11,849 nucleotides of DNA, taken from assembly GCA_937141995.1 (NCBI GenBank), contig CAKZQX010000783.1, positions 1 to 11,849 of the forward strand. Reading direction: 5' to 3'. This document shows, in pieces, positions 1 to 6,304 of this stretch (position 1 is its first letter; every line of letters starts with the position of its first letter). The notes beneath the pieces were generated by a model. It had not been told where the DNA came from, made no database searches, and saw only the letters and a list, made by a program, of their open reading frames with translations. Source of the DNA: an uncultured Chloroflexaceae bacterium. Its GTDB lineage: Bacteria; Chloroflexota; Chloroflexia; Chloroflexales; Chloroflexaceae. The translations under genes and the position numbers were made by a program.

Positions 1-143
1 ACGTTTTTTCTTTTTCACACCATGTTTGCACTAAGTGCAAACATGGTGTGAAAAAGCATAGAATCTTCCGCTCTGCCGGAGGCGAATCGGGCCGGCTGTC
101 CAGGTAGACACCGGGTTTGGAACCGACCGCGTAACTCCTGTCA
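1..143 (+). repeat. Dispersed hairpin element, copy 1 (left end cut by window edge)
   Basis: This is the right-hand part of the dispersed element described in the summary. It contains the central hairpin (10-56), the inner inverted-repeat half CTGCCGGAGGCG at 73-84, the body with the GGTTTGGAACCGACC-like block, and the right terminal repeat CGCGTAACTCCTGTCA at 128-143. The left terminal repeat and left inner arm lie outside the window. No coding potential is seen. The assignment rests on similarity to copies at 3135-3334 and 9334-9593. Confidence 0.75.
10..56. repeat. Perfect 22-bp inverted repeat (hairpin) of copy 1
   Basis: Arms 10-31 and 35-56 are exactly complementary around the loop TAA. 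The ends are CTTTTTC and GAAAAAG and the loop is closed by GCAC/GTGC, as in the hairpins at 3199-3251 and 9461-9507. The middle of the arm (ATGTTT) differs from the other copies. The 3' side is followed by A-rich rather than T-rich sequence, so it does not look like an intrinsic terminator on either strand. Confidence 0.85.
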
Positions 144-166
144 CTGAGCAGATTTTTGAAAATAAA

Positions 167-252
167 GGTAACCCGGCATCATGCTACCACAGCCGAACCG
201 GCTTCCATCCGAATCAAGCGTCCGGGTTGAACATTGACCACGTAACTCTCTG
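167..252 (+). repeat. Dispersed hairpin element, copy 2 (degenerate, hairpin lost)
   Basis: This degenerate copy follows copy 1 directly. It shows a GTAACCCGGCATC left-like piece, then ATGCTACCACAGCCGAA, CCGGCTTCCATC, GCGTCCGGGTT and the right terminal CACGTAACTCTCTGG. These align in order with the right half of the copy at 3135-3334. The left inner arm and the central hairpin are missing, apparently by deletion. The boundaries are approximate. Confidence 0.6.
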
Positions 253-269
253 GTAGCGATTATGATTTT

Positions 270-298
270 TTGACATGCCCGCGCTATCATGCTATAGT
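270..298 (+). promoter_or_regulatory. Strong sigma-70-type promoter upstream of the FKBP gene
   Basis: A consensus -35 TTGACA (270-275) is followed after exactly 17 bp by TATAGT (293-298). The -10 is preceded by TGC, which makes it an extended -10. The start of transcription is expected near 304-306. It begins about 17 bp beyond the right end of repeat copy 2. The next gene on this strand is the FKBP-type gene at 614, so this is its best visible promoter. Confidence 0.7.
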
Positions 299-304
299 CA
301 AATA

Positions 305-613
305 ACATCTTCTCATGGTGTTGTTGTTTATTACTAAGTCTGATTAGTGTGACACGTACGGATTTGGATCATGAAATGCAAGCGCTCCGGTCACCTGGTG
401 GGCCGTCTATCATTCTAAGGTTGCGCCAATGCGCCACCAGTAAGGATATCGTATGGATCTGAATGGTTCCATCAATCACCCTTGATGCGTGTAATAGAAG
501 CCACGAACTATGACAATGGCTTTGGCTGTCCCGTCATACGTTTGCTGGCTTTTTGCTTTGGAATGGTACGCACTTTTCCAGAACCGGGGCCAATAGAGCG
601 AAAGGAGCCTGAG
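305..613 (+). other. Long untranslated leader of the FKBP gene, no gene seen
   Basis: If the promoter at 270-298 is used, about 300 nt precede the FKBP start codon. No convincing ORF is present: the in-frame ATG at 485 has no ribosome-binding site and the sequence after it is unlike the SlyD N terminus. A 7-bp stem CTGGTGG (395-401) with CCACCAG (434-440) is the only clear fold. No riboswitch class is recognised. A second, nearer promoter cannot be excluded. Confidence 0.35.
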
Positions 614-1042
614 ATGGCAGAGGCAAAGCAAGGCGATACCGTCAAGGTACACTACACGGGCAAACTGGAGGATGGAACGGTTTTCGATACATCGACAGAG
701 CGTGAGCCGCTGCAGTTCACCATCGGTCAGGGGCAGATTATACCCGGGTTTGAAGAGGCAGTGGTCGGTATGAGCGAGGGCGAGTCGAAGACAACGCAGA
801 TCCCCTCTGATAACGCATATGGTCCTCATCGCGGTGAGATGATTGTTGAGGTTGATCGTTCGCAGTTTCCCCCCAACCTTGATCCCGAGGTTGGGCAGCA
901 GTTGCAGATTCGCCAACCGGACGGGCAGGCCATTGTTGTCACTGTAACGGATCTCTCTGATGAGAGTGCAACCCTGGATGCCAACCATCCGCTGGCCGGA
1001 AAAGATCTGACATTCGATATTGAGCTTGTCCAGGTTGTCTAA
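614..1042 (+). CDS. FKBP-type peptidyl-prolyl cis-trans isomerase, SlyD-like
   Basis: This encodes a 142-residue cytoplasmic protein. It should catalyse cis-trans isomerisation of prolyl peptide bonds and may act as a folding chaperone. The start is ATG 614, preceded by AAAGGAG at 601-607; a longer in-frame ORF from 482 has no ribosome-binding site. The FKBP core is visible as VHYTGKLEDGTVFD (about residues 12-25) and GQGQIIPGFE (39-48). The YGPHRGEMIVEVDRSQFP segment (about 69-86) begins the insert-in-flap region typical of SlyD, and the strand LTFDIELVQV closes the FKBP fold at the C terminus. Unlike E. coli SlyD there is no His/Cys-rich metal-binding tail, and there is no signal peptide. 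The gene stands alone, with a promoter-like site at 270-298 and a terminator hairpin at 1269-1294. The family call is secure; client proteins are unknown. Confidence 0.93.
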   Translation: MAEAKQGDTVKVHYTGKLEDGTVFDTSTEREPLQFTIGQGQIIPGFEEAVVGMSEGESKTTQIPSDNAYGPHRGEMIVEVDRSQFPPNLDPEVGQQLQIRQPDGQAIVVTVTDLSDESATLDANHPLAGKDLTFDIELVQVV

Positions 1043-1064
1043 TGTGGCCGGGGAGCAATGCCTC

Positions 1065-1231
1065 CAGGTGACAGGAAGTACAACACCGTCTTTTCCAAGC
1101 GGGTGCCTTGCGCCTCCGGCAGTGGAGCATGTTTCTTATTTTTTACGAACCATGCTGCCGGAAATGCGACCGAAACAGTGGTCCGATTAAGCACCTGGTT
1201 TGCAGAATACCGTGTAACTCCTGTCAGGTGA
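1065..1231 (+). repeat. Dispersed element, copy 3, with terminal inverted repeats and 7-bp flanking direct repeat
   Basis: TGACAGGAAGTACA at 1069-1082 and TGTAACTCCTGTCA at 1213-1226 are inverted copies with 12 of 14 matches. The inner arm CGCCTCCGGCAG is at 1111-1122 and a decayed partner CTGCCGGAAATG at 1155-1166. The central hairpin is reduced to an imperfect fold around GCATG (1128-1132) and CATGC (1151-1155). CAGGTGA occurs at both edges (1065-1071 and 1225-1231), which could be a target-site duplication partly overlapping the terminal repeat. The copy lies just after the FKBP stop codon. Confidence 0.7.
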
Positions 1232-1268
1232 TTTGCTGAATTTATGGGCCGGGTGGCCCGATCCATGC

Positions 1269-1294
1269 GAGGGCGCGATATTCGCGCCCTCTTT
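1269..1294 (+). terminator. Intrinsic terminator-like hairpin after the FKBP gene
   Basis: GAGGGCGCGA (1269-1278) pairs perfectly with TCGCGCCCTC (1282-1291) around a TAT loop, giving a GC-rich 10-bp stem followed by a short run CTTTG. The T tract is weak. The position, between the FKBP gene and the asnB promoter-like site, fits a terminator for the FKBP transcript that reads through repeat copy 3. Confidence 0.55.
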
Positions 1295-1365
1295 GCGTGT
1301 CTGCGGGATGCCTGGACCTGGCCGGTTGCGCGGGAATTGAATTGCAATCGATCTACTTCCCGGCA

Positions 1366-1394
1366 TTGCTCAATTCCTGTGATCCGGCTACAAT
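1366..1394 (+). promoter_or_regulatory. Sigma-70-like promoter upstream of asparagine synthetase
   Basis: TTGCTC (1366-1371) is separated by 17 bp from TACAAT (1389-1394). This is a reasonable match at both hexamers with ideal spacing. It would give a leader of about 150 nt to the asnB start at 1553. No operator is recognised. Confidence 0.5.
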
Positions 1395-1552
1395 GATTGA
1401 ATTCGTATTGCCCGGCTACAGCGCTATGACCATCTGCAATATTGTCTGGTAGTCATGCGTTATCAGGACAGCAGGAGCGTACTGGTCTGCCTACATTGCG
1501 GCGATGGCGCGGATCATATTGCGCCCTACTGGAGAGAAAGGAAAGCTGCGCT

Positions 1553-3079
1553 ATGTGTGGAATTGCGGGAGTCTGGGGAGGAACCGACAAGACTTCGGTC
1601 GAGGATATGATCGGCAAGCAAGCCCATCGCGGCCCCGATGGGCGGGGCGTGCATGTGCAGGATAATCGGGGTGTGCTGGGGCATGTGCGGTTGTCGATTA
1701 TCGATCCGGCACGGGGCAACCAGCCAATGTACAACGAAGGACGCTCGACCATCATTATTGCCAACGGACAGGTCTACAATCATGCAAAGCTCCGCCGGCG
1801 ACTAATAGGTCCACACCAGTTCACTTCAACCAGTGATAGCGAAACGATCTTGCACCTGTTCGAGGAACAGGGATTAGGTACTACCGGGCAACTGGATGGG
1901 ATGTTCGCCTTTGCGGTGATTGAGGAAGATGAACTCTTCCTGGCGCGCGATCCCATCGGGATCAAACCACTCTACTATGGCATCGAGAATGAGGGCAGCG
2001 CCGAGCAGACGCTCTACTTTGCCTCGGAGTTAAAGGCCATCTCGCGCTGGGTGGATAATGTACGCGAGTTTCCGGCGGGAACCTACTACCACTCGCGCAA
2101 CGGCTTCCGTACCTACTACACCGTCCCTGATAATATTCCTCGGGCGATGCCGGTTGAGGTGCATGCACAAAATGTACGCCACACACTGGAAGAAGCGGTC
2201 ACCAAGCGCCTGATGAGTGATGTGCCGCTTGGCGCGTTTCTGTCGGGCGGGCTGGATAGCAGCGTAATTGCCGCGATTGCCCGCCGGCACAAGGATGAAC
2301 TGCACACCTTTGCCGTCGGCGTCGAGGGCTCGCGTGACGTAGAGGCAGCGCGGCGGGTAGCAAAGCATATTGACTCGGTGCATCACGAGTATGCTTACTC
2401 CATTGATGAGGTGCTGGAGAAGCTGCCCGAAATTATCTATTACCTGGAGTCATTTGACCAGGATCTGGTACGTAGCGCTATTCCGACCTACTTTTGTGCG
2501 CGCATGGCCGCTGATTATGTCAAAGTGATCCTGACGGGCGAGGGCGCCGACGAGCTGTTTGCCGGGTATACCTACTATAAAGATATTCACGACCCGGATG
2601 CGCTCCACAAAGAGTTGCGCCGCTCGGTCAATAGCCTGCACAATGTCAATTTGCAGCGGGTTGACCGTATGACAATGCGGCATAGCATCGAGGGACGGGT
2701 GCCCTTCCTGGACACGCAGATGGTTGAGATGGCGCAGACGATCCCGGCGGATCTGAAGCTGCGCGCCAATGGGAACGGCAAGCGGGTGGAGAAGTGGATC
2801 TTGCGCAAAGCCGTGGAGGATCTGCTGCCCCACGATATTGTCTGGCGCAACAAGGAGCAGTTTGACGAGGGCAGCGGCACAGTGGATATGTTGCAGGAGA
2901 TTATCGAGACGGCCGCCGCCTCGATTGACCCGGTTGAGTATGCGGCACGCTACCCACAGGATCGCCTGCGCTCGGCGGAGGAGTGTTACTACCACAAACT
3001 GCTGGTAGAGGCGTACGAGAAGCCCGAGGTGGTGCTGCGCAATGTCGGCCGCTGGCACGACCGGGAGGAGAAGGGTTAA
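1553..3079 (+). CDS. asnB: Asparagine synthetase (glutamine-hydrolysing), AsnB type
   Basis: This 508-residue cytoplasmic enzyme should make asparagine from aspartate, ATP and glutamine-derived ammonia. The start is ATG 1553 because class II amidotransferases need Cys2 exposed after Met removal (MCGIAGVWGG). AAGGAA lies about 9 nt upstream, and the longer ORF from 1442 would bury the nucleophile. The N-terminal glutaminase domain shows Cys2, HRGPDG (25-30), GHVRLSIID (43-51), ANGQVYNH (70-77) and a DSE motif. The C-terminal PP-loop synthetase domain shows SGGLDSS (231-237), GEGADELFAGY, and a late RVPFLD segment. The glutamine-binding motif is usually NGEIYNH; here Gln replaces the Glu at residue 73. 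The length is slightly shorter than E. coli AsnB. It stands alone; its stop codon lies inside a 14-bp tandem repeat (3073-3128). Specialised amidation rather than free Asn synthesis cannot be excluded, but the neighbours give no hint of it. Confidence 0.93.
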   Translation: MCGIAGVWGGTDKTSVEDMIGKQAHRGPDGRGVHVQDNRGVLGHVRLSIIDPARGNQPMYNEGRSTIIIANGQVYNHAKLRRRLIGPHQFTSTSDSETILHLFEEQGLGTTGQLDGMFAFAVIEEDELFLARDPIGIKPLYYGIENEGSAEQTLYFASELKAISRWVDNVREFPAGTYYHSRNGFRTYYTVPDNIPRAMPVEVHAQNVRHTLEEAVTKRLMSDVPLGAFLSGGLDSSVIAAIARRHKDELHTFAVGVEGSRDVEAARRVAKHIDSVHHEYAYSIDEVLEKLPEIIYYLESFDQDLVRSAIPTYFCARMAADYVKVILTGEGADELFAGYTYYKDIHDPDALHKELRRSVNSLHNVNLQRVDRMTMRHSIEGRVPFLDTQMVEMAQTIPADLKLRANGNGKRVEKWILRKAVEDLLPHDIVWRNKEQFDEGSGTVDMLQEIIETAAASIDPVEYAARYPQDRLRSAEECYYHKLLVEAYEKPEVVLRNVGRWHDREEKG

Positions 3080-3128
3080 CGGTTACGGGTTAACGGTTAC
3101 GGGTTAACGGTTACGGGTTAACGGTTAG
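3073..3128 (+). repeat. Tandem repeat, four 14-bp units GGGTTAACGGTTAC
   Basis: The units are 3073-3086, 3087-3100, 3101-3114 and 3115-3128. The first three are identical and the last ends in G instead of C. The asnB stop codon TAA (3077-3079) is in the first unit, so the last asnB codons overlap the repeat. Copy number could vary by slippage without changing the protein. Confidence 0.95.
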
Positions 3129-3134
3129 ATAAGA

Positions 3135-3334
3135 TAACACGAGTTACGCGATCACTGACCCGAAAGCGTATGTCGCCTCCGGCAGGGTGGAAGATTCCTT
3201 TCTTTTTCACAAACATGTTGCACGTTGTGCAACATGTTTGTGAAAAAGAAAAAAGGTACTATGCTGCCGCAGGCGAAGCCGGCTTCCGTCGGGTGAAACG
3301 TCCGGTTTGCATATCAACCGCATAACTCATGTTA
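3135..3334 (+). repeat. Dispersed hairpin element, copy 4 (complete, 200 bp)
   Basis: This is the best complete copy. The left end TAACACGAGTTACGCG (3135-3150) and right end CGCATAACTCATGTTA (3319-3334) are inverted with 14 of 16 matches. The inner pair CGCCTCCGGCAG (3174-3185) and CTGCCGCAGGCG (3264-3275) is complementary at 11 of 12 positions. The central perfect hairpin is at 3199-3251. To the right of the inner arm come CCGGCTTCCGTCG and GTGAAACGTCCGGTTTGCAT, shared with the copy at 9334-9593. TTAGAT flanks both sides (3125-3130, 3332-3337), a possible but weak target duplication. There is no ORF inside. Confidence 0.85.
3199..3251. repeat. Perfect 25-bp inverted repeat (hairpin) of copy 4
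   Basis: Arms 3199-3223 and 3227-3251 pair without mismatch around loop GTT. The core has the family ends CTTTTTC / GAAAAAG and GCAC / GTGC at the loop, with an extra TTT/AAA pair outside. The middle (ACAAACATGTT) differs from the hairpins at 10-56 and 9461-9507, while complementarity is kept. Confidence 0.9.
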
Positions 3335-3363
3335 GATGAAGTTTGAAAAAATAGTCCGGATAT

Positions 3364-3493
3364 GTGATTCACTGGCGTCCCGGCTTTAGCCGTACGTGAC
3401 TCACTGGAGTCCCGGCTTTAGCCGGTGGAATGCCTGCCAGGGCCGGGACATACTGCCGGGAACACCCGGACCGACTGAAGCCGGGACTCCAAT
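3364..3493. repeat. CCCGGCTTTAGCCG repeat, two direct copies and one inverted copy
   Basis: Two 29-bp direct repeats, 3364-3392 and 3396-3424, differ at two positions (3368/3400 and 3376/3408). They contain GTCCCGGCTTTAGCCG, whose end is itself partly palindromic. A diverged inverted copy lies at 3471-3493 (CCGACTGAAGCCGGGACTCC). The three together can fold into a large stem. This type of short repeat looks like a genome-wide intergenic repeat; no function is evident. Confidence 0.75.
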
Positions 3494-3555
3494 CCTGCGA
3501 TGTCCGGATTACAATTTCAAAGTTCGTCTAACAGGAGTCAGGCAGGGGAAGTTTG

Positions 3556-3661
3556 GAACGCGAAGGCCACGAAATAAGCGAAAGACGCGAAACCGCTGGT
3601 GTCGGCAGCGTTGCCACGCAGATTTCATGGCTTTCGCCCTCTTTCGTGACATTCGTGGTCC
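3556..3661. repeat. CGAAA-rich imperfect inverted repeat
   Basis: The left arm 3556-3593 consists of CACGAAATAAGCGAAAGACGCGAAA-like iterations. The right arm 3621-3661 is its imperfect reverse complement, with TTTCATGGCTTTCGCC and CTTTCGTGACATTCGTGG. About 27 bp lie between the arms. This resembles intergenic repeats built from short CGAAA modules. An ORF running through it into the downstream permease gene is judged an artefact. Confidence 0.55.
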
Positions 3662-3719
3662 GAGCCTCCCTACCGACCGACAGATGCCTGCATTACATAT
3701 CACGCAGCACGCAGCACAT

Positions 3720-4442
3720 ATGGTTTCTCTCCCACTAACACTGCTGGTCATGGCGATCCTCTTCTGCACGACCTTTACGCGCTCGACGCTGGGGTTTGGT
3801 GACGCGCTGCTCGCTATGCCGATCCTGGCCCTGGTGATCGACATCCGCATGGCGACACCGCTGGTGGCGTTTGTGGGCACAACCACCGCGCTGACAATCC
3901 TGCTCCAGGGCTGGCGTACCGTGGATCTGCGCGCCGCCTGGCGACTGATCCTGGCTTCCTTTCTAGGCATTCCCATCGGTTTGCTGCTGCTGAAGGGCGT
4001 CCCGGAGGGACTGGTCAAGGCGGTGCTGGGCGTTGTGCTGATTCTGTTCGGGCTGTACAACCTGGCACGACCGGAACTTCCGGCGCTGCGGTACGGCGGC
4101 CTGGCCTATCTCTTCGGGTTTATCGCCGGTATCCTGGGGGGCGCGTACAACACCAATGGCCCGCCGATTGTGATGTACGGCACGCTCCAGGGTTGGTCGC
4201 CGGAGCGGTTTCGCGCGACGCTCCAGGGCTACTTTGTGCCGACCGGCCTGCTGATCCTGCTGGGGCACGGGGCCGCCGGGTTGTGGACGCCGCAGGTCTT
4301 CTGGCTGTTTGGCTGCTCCTTCCCGCTGATTATGCTGGGCGTGTTCCTGGGGGGGCGGCTGAACCAGGCCATCCCGAAAGCGCGCTTCGAGCGGGTGTTG
4401 TATCTCTTCCTGATTGGCATTGGAATTCTGCTGATTGTGTAA
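3720..4442 (+). CDS. TauE/SafE-family (DUF81) membrane permease
   Basis: This encodes a hydrophobic protein of about 240 residues in the inner membrane. The family includes exporters or importers of sulfite, sulfoacetate and other organosulfur anions; the substrate here is unknown. The N terminus (SLPLTLLVMAILFCTTFTRSTLGFGDALLAMP) shows the family pattern of a first helix followed by a short G-F-G-D-A loop. About seven to eight membrane helices follow, in two halves, the second with GFIAGILGGAYNTNGPPIVMY, the typical G-G-x-x-N-x-x-G-P-P signature. ATG 3720 is chosen by length and hydrophobic onset. ATG 3684 is in frame and possible; neither has a clear ribosome-binding site. The ORF remains open upstream to 3396, but that part is translated repeat DNA. 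It stands alone between repeat-filled gaps. Confidence 0.85.
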   Translation: MVSLPLTLLVMAILFCTTFTRSTLGFGDALLAMPILALVIDIRMATPLVAFVGTTTALTILLQGWRTVDLRAAWRLILASFLGIPIGLLLLKGVPEGLVKAVLGVVLILFGLYNLARPELPALRYGGLAYLFGFIAGILGGAYNTNGPPIVMYGTLQGWSPERFRATLQGYFVPTGLLILLGHGAAGLWTPQVFWLFGCSFPLIMLGVFLGGRLNQAIPKARFERVLYLFLIGIGILLIV

Positions 4443-4450
4443 CCTCCACA

Positions 4451-4508
4451 GTGCCGGCAGGCGGCACGCTCTGCCCTATCCCCATGTCCGGGCAGCTTCC
4501 TCCCTTTT
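4451..4508 (+). terminator. Possible terminator region after the permease gene
   Basis: Two short stems follow the permease stop codon: GTGCCG (4451-4456) with CGGCAC (4462-4467), then CTGCCC (4471-4476) with GGGCAG (4490-4495). A pyrimidine-rich stretch ending CCCTTTT (4502-4508) follows. The stems are short and the T run is four bases, so this is only a plausible terminator. The rest of 4443-4710 shows no gene. Confidence 0.3.
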
Positions 4509-4600
4509 GACTAAGCGCTGTTCCTTCCTGAGACTGATTTCCGTCTATCAGTGTATTTTTACAATAGAGTTACCCATACACACATCACGGAACCCGTAAC

Positions 4601-4640
4601 GACAACTGGTCATACCGATGGGTTGTCATAGTACGACAAC
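4601..4640. promoter_or_regulatory. Cluster of GACAAC / GTTGTC half-sites, possible operator
   Basis: GACAAC at 4601-4606, GTTGTC at 4622-4627 and GACAAC at 4635-4640 form inverted pairs. The 4622-4640 pair is a 19-bp near-palindrome, symmetric except at one pair. It lies about 170 bp before the DUF418 gene, downstream of a TACAAT (4560-4565) that has no good -35. A binding site for an unknown regulator is possible; no known operator is recognised. Confidence 0.25.
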
Positions 4641-4710
4641 AGGATTTCTTGCTCATCGCAGAGACGCATCGGTATCAGCATCGGCTCCTGCTCTGCAGTT
4701 TACCAAAGGT

Positions 4711-4773
4711 ACACGGTTGCTCACCCAAAAGGAAATTTCGCCTCCGGCAGGGTGGAACCGGCTTTTGCGTCTG
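4711..4773 (+). repeat. Dispersed element, copy 5 (left half only)
   Basis: ACACGGTTGCTCACCC followed by GGAAATTTCGCCTCCGGCAG and GGTGGAA matches the left half of copies 4, 7 and 8, with the inner arm at 4739-4750. The hairpin and right inner arm are missing; the sequence jumps to CCGGCTTTTGCGTCTGG. It ends just before the ribosome-binding site of the DUF418 gene, and an apparent upstream ATG at 4752 lies inside it. Confidence 0.6.
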
Positions 4774-4811
4774 GCTTAAAGATTAGTATACCTACACAGG
4801 GAAGGAACATT

Positions 4812-6122
4812 ATGATAACTCATGAAGTAGCGCAACGCGGACAAACGCCGGCGCAGACGATTGCGCCAACCCAACCGCGCGAACGAATTGTGATCGTTGA
4901 TATCCTGCGAGGCTTTGCCATCTTCGGCATTCTGCTGGTGAATATGCTGATCTTCGCCGCGCCCGTTTATCAGTTTGTCCTGGAAACATCACCCTGGCCC
5001 GGCCCGGTTAATCAGGCGGCTGCGAGCTTCATTCGTTTCACGGCTGAGGGCAAGTTCTTCACCATGTTCTCGCTGCTGTTTGGGTTGGGCCTGACCATGC
5101 AAATGAGTCGGGCCGAGAGTCGCGGCATCCGCTTTGTGCCGCTCTACTTGCGGCGTATGTTCATCCTGCTGCTGTTTGGCCTGGCACATGTGCTGCTCTT
5201 CTGGCCGGGTGATATTCTCACCTACTATGCCATCCTGGGCACACTCCTGCTCTTCTTTCGCAAGCGCTCCCCGCGGACACTGCTCATCTGGGCCGTCATT
5301 CTGCTGATTATTCCAATGGTGCTCAACGCCGGTCTGTTCGGCCTGGTTGCCCTGGCAGGCAGCACGCCCGAAAGCGCAGCCATTGTTGATGAGCAGATGG
5401 CCCTGACCATCGCCGAGTATGAAACCAGTTACCAGGAAGCCCTGCGCATCTACACCGAGGGCAGCTTTGCCGAGATGGCGATGCAGCGACTGCAGGATTT
5501 TGCGTTTTCGACGATGGGAATCTTTCTGAATGGCATGTTCTTTGTCATTCTCGCCATGTTCCTGCTCGGTCTGTATGTGGGCCGCCGCCGACTGCTGCAC
5601 GATATTCCGGCCAATCTGCCCTTCTTCCGCCGGGTGATGCGCTGGAGTCTGGTGGTGGGACTGGTTGCCAACCTGCTGTACGTCTGGTTAAATACGCTTA
5701 TCAACCCGGCGGAGTTTTCGTTGCCCTTGCTGCTCTCGGTCGTAAGTTTTGTCATTGGTGCGCCCGCGCTCTGCCTGTTTTATGTGACGGCACTCATCCA
5801 GTTGACTCAGAATCAATCCTGGCAACAGCGGCTTATGCCGCTGGCGGCCGTAGGGCGTACCGCGCTCAGCAACTATCTGCTCCAGACCCTGGTCTGCACA
5901 ACAATTTTTTATGGCTATGGCCTGGGACTGATGGGACAGGTCGGCCCGGCACTCGGCTTGCTCTTGAGCATTACCATTTTCTCGGTTCAGGTGATCATTA
6001 GCAACTGGTGGGTGCGGCGGTTCCGCTTTGGACCGATGGAGTGGCTCTGGCGCACCGCTACCTATGGCAAGCTGCAGCCGATGCGGGTACAATCCCTGCA
6101 AGAGCGCCATGCCACGGGTTAA
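4812..6122 (+). CDS. DUF418 (YeiB-like) multi-pass membrane protein
   Basis: This encodes a 436-residue integral membrane protein. The family is widespread and its biochemical role is not settled; transport or acyl-transfer-like functions have been proposed from its remote relation to membrane acyltransferases. The start is ATG 4812, with GGGAAGGAA at 4799-4807 upstream. The in-frame ATG 4752 is rejected because it lies in a repeat. The N terminus is a short polar tail, then R-I-V-I-V-D-I-L-R-G-F-A-I-F-G-I-L-L-V-N-M (about 25-45), the hallmark opening of YeiB proteins. It is followed by GKFFTMFSLLFGLG and paired helices with FWPGDILTYYAILG. A less hydrophobic loop (about 175-235) precedes the C-terminal DUF418 domain with GRTALSNYLLQ (348-358) and the closing FGPMEWLWR (about 406-414). 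Roughly ten membrane helices are expected. No partner gene is adjacent; the 6244-6284 hairpin lies downstream. Confidence 0.88.
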   Translation: MITHEVAQRGQTPAQTIAPTQPRERIVIVDILRGFAIFGILLVNMLIFAAPVYQFVLETSPWPGPVNQAAASFIRFTAEGKFFTMFSLLFGLGLTMQMSRAESRGIRFVPLYLRRMFILLLFGLAHVLLFWPGDILTYYAILGTLLLFFRKRSPRTLLIWAVILLIIPMVLNAGLFGLVALAGSTPESAAIVDEQMALTIAEYETSYQEALRIYTEGSFAEMAMQRLQDFAFSTMGIFLNGMFFVILAMFLLGLYVGRRRLLHDIPANLPFFRRVMRWSLVVGLVANLLYVWLNTLINPAEFSLPLLLSVVSFVIGAPALCLFYVTALIQLTQNQSWQQRLMPLAAVGRTALSNYLLQTLVCTTIFYGYGLGLMGQVGPALGLLLSITIFSVQVIISNWWVRRFRFGPMEWLWRTATYGKLQPMRVQSLQERHATG

Positions 6123-6243
6123 CGTTCCGGTTCAGTTGATCACGCGGCTGTCGGCCCGGCGCTCCTCCGCGTCCGATTTTACAATCTCTTAGCATTCTGT
6201 TAACACTCTCATAGAGGAACCACAATCTTCGGGCGCTACGCTA

Positions 6244-6284
6244 ATACGGAACCGTGTCTGCATATCTGGGACGCGGTTTCGTAT
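6244..6284. terminator. Long stem-loop after the DUF418 gene, possible terminator
   Basis: Positions 6244-6258 pair with 6270-6284 (ATACGGAACCG with CGGTTTCGTAT plus four further inner pairs, including G-T pairs) around an 11-nt loop. This is a 15-bp stem in the gap between the DUF418 and PHP genes. There is no T tract, so it may be a factor-dependent stop, an mRNA-stabilising structure, or an upstream element of the PHP gene. Confidence 0.4.
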
Positions 6285-6304
6285 ACTCTACGACCAGACG
6301 ATGA

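Noticed and set aside
10..56. Hairpins 10-56 and 3199-3251 as intrinsic terminators
   Set aside because: Both strands end the stem with GAAAAAG, so the sequence after the stem is A-rich rather than a T run.
476..988. 170-codon open frame on the minus strand across the FKBP gene
   Set aside because: It is antisense to a well-supported FKBP gene and has no recognisable domain.
1442..1552. 37-residue extension of asparagine synthetase
   Set aside because: It would bury the catalytic Cys2, which must become the N-terminal residue in this enzyme class.
1..3334. The spaced repeat copies as a CRISPR array
   Set aside because: Copies are hundreds to thousands of bases apart, in both orientations, diverged, and separated by genes; no cas gene is present.
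3396..3719. N-terminal extension of the permease ORF
   Set aside because: It is translated from the CCCGGCTTTAGCCG and CGAAA repeats, is not hydrophobic and has no ribosome-binding site.
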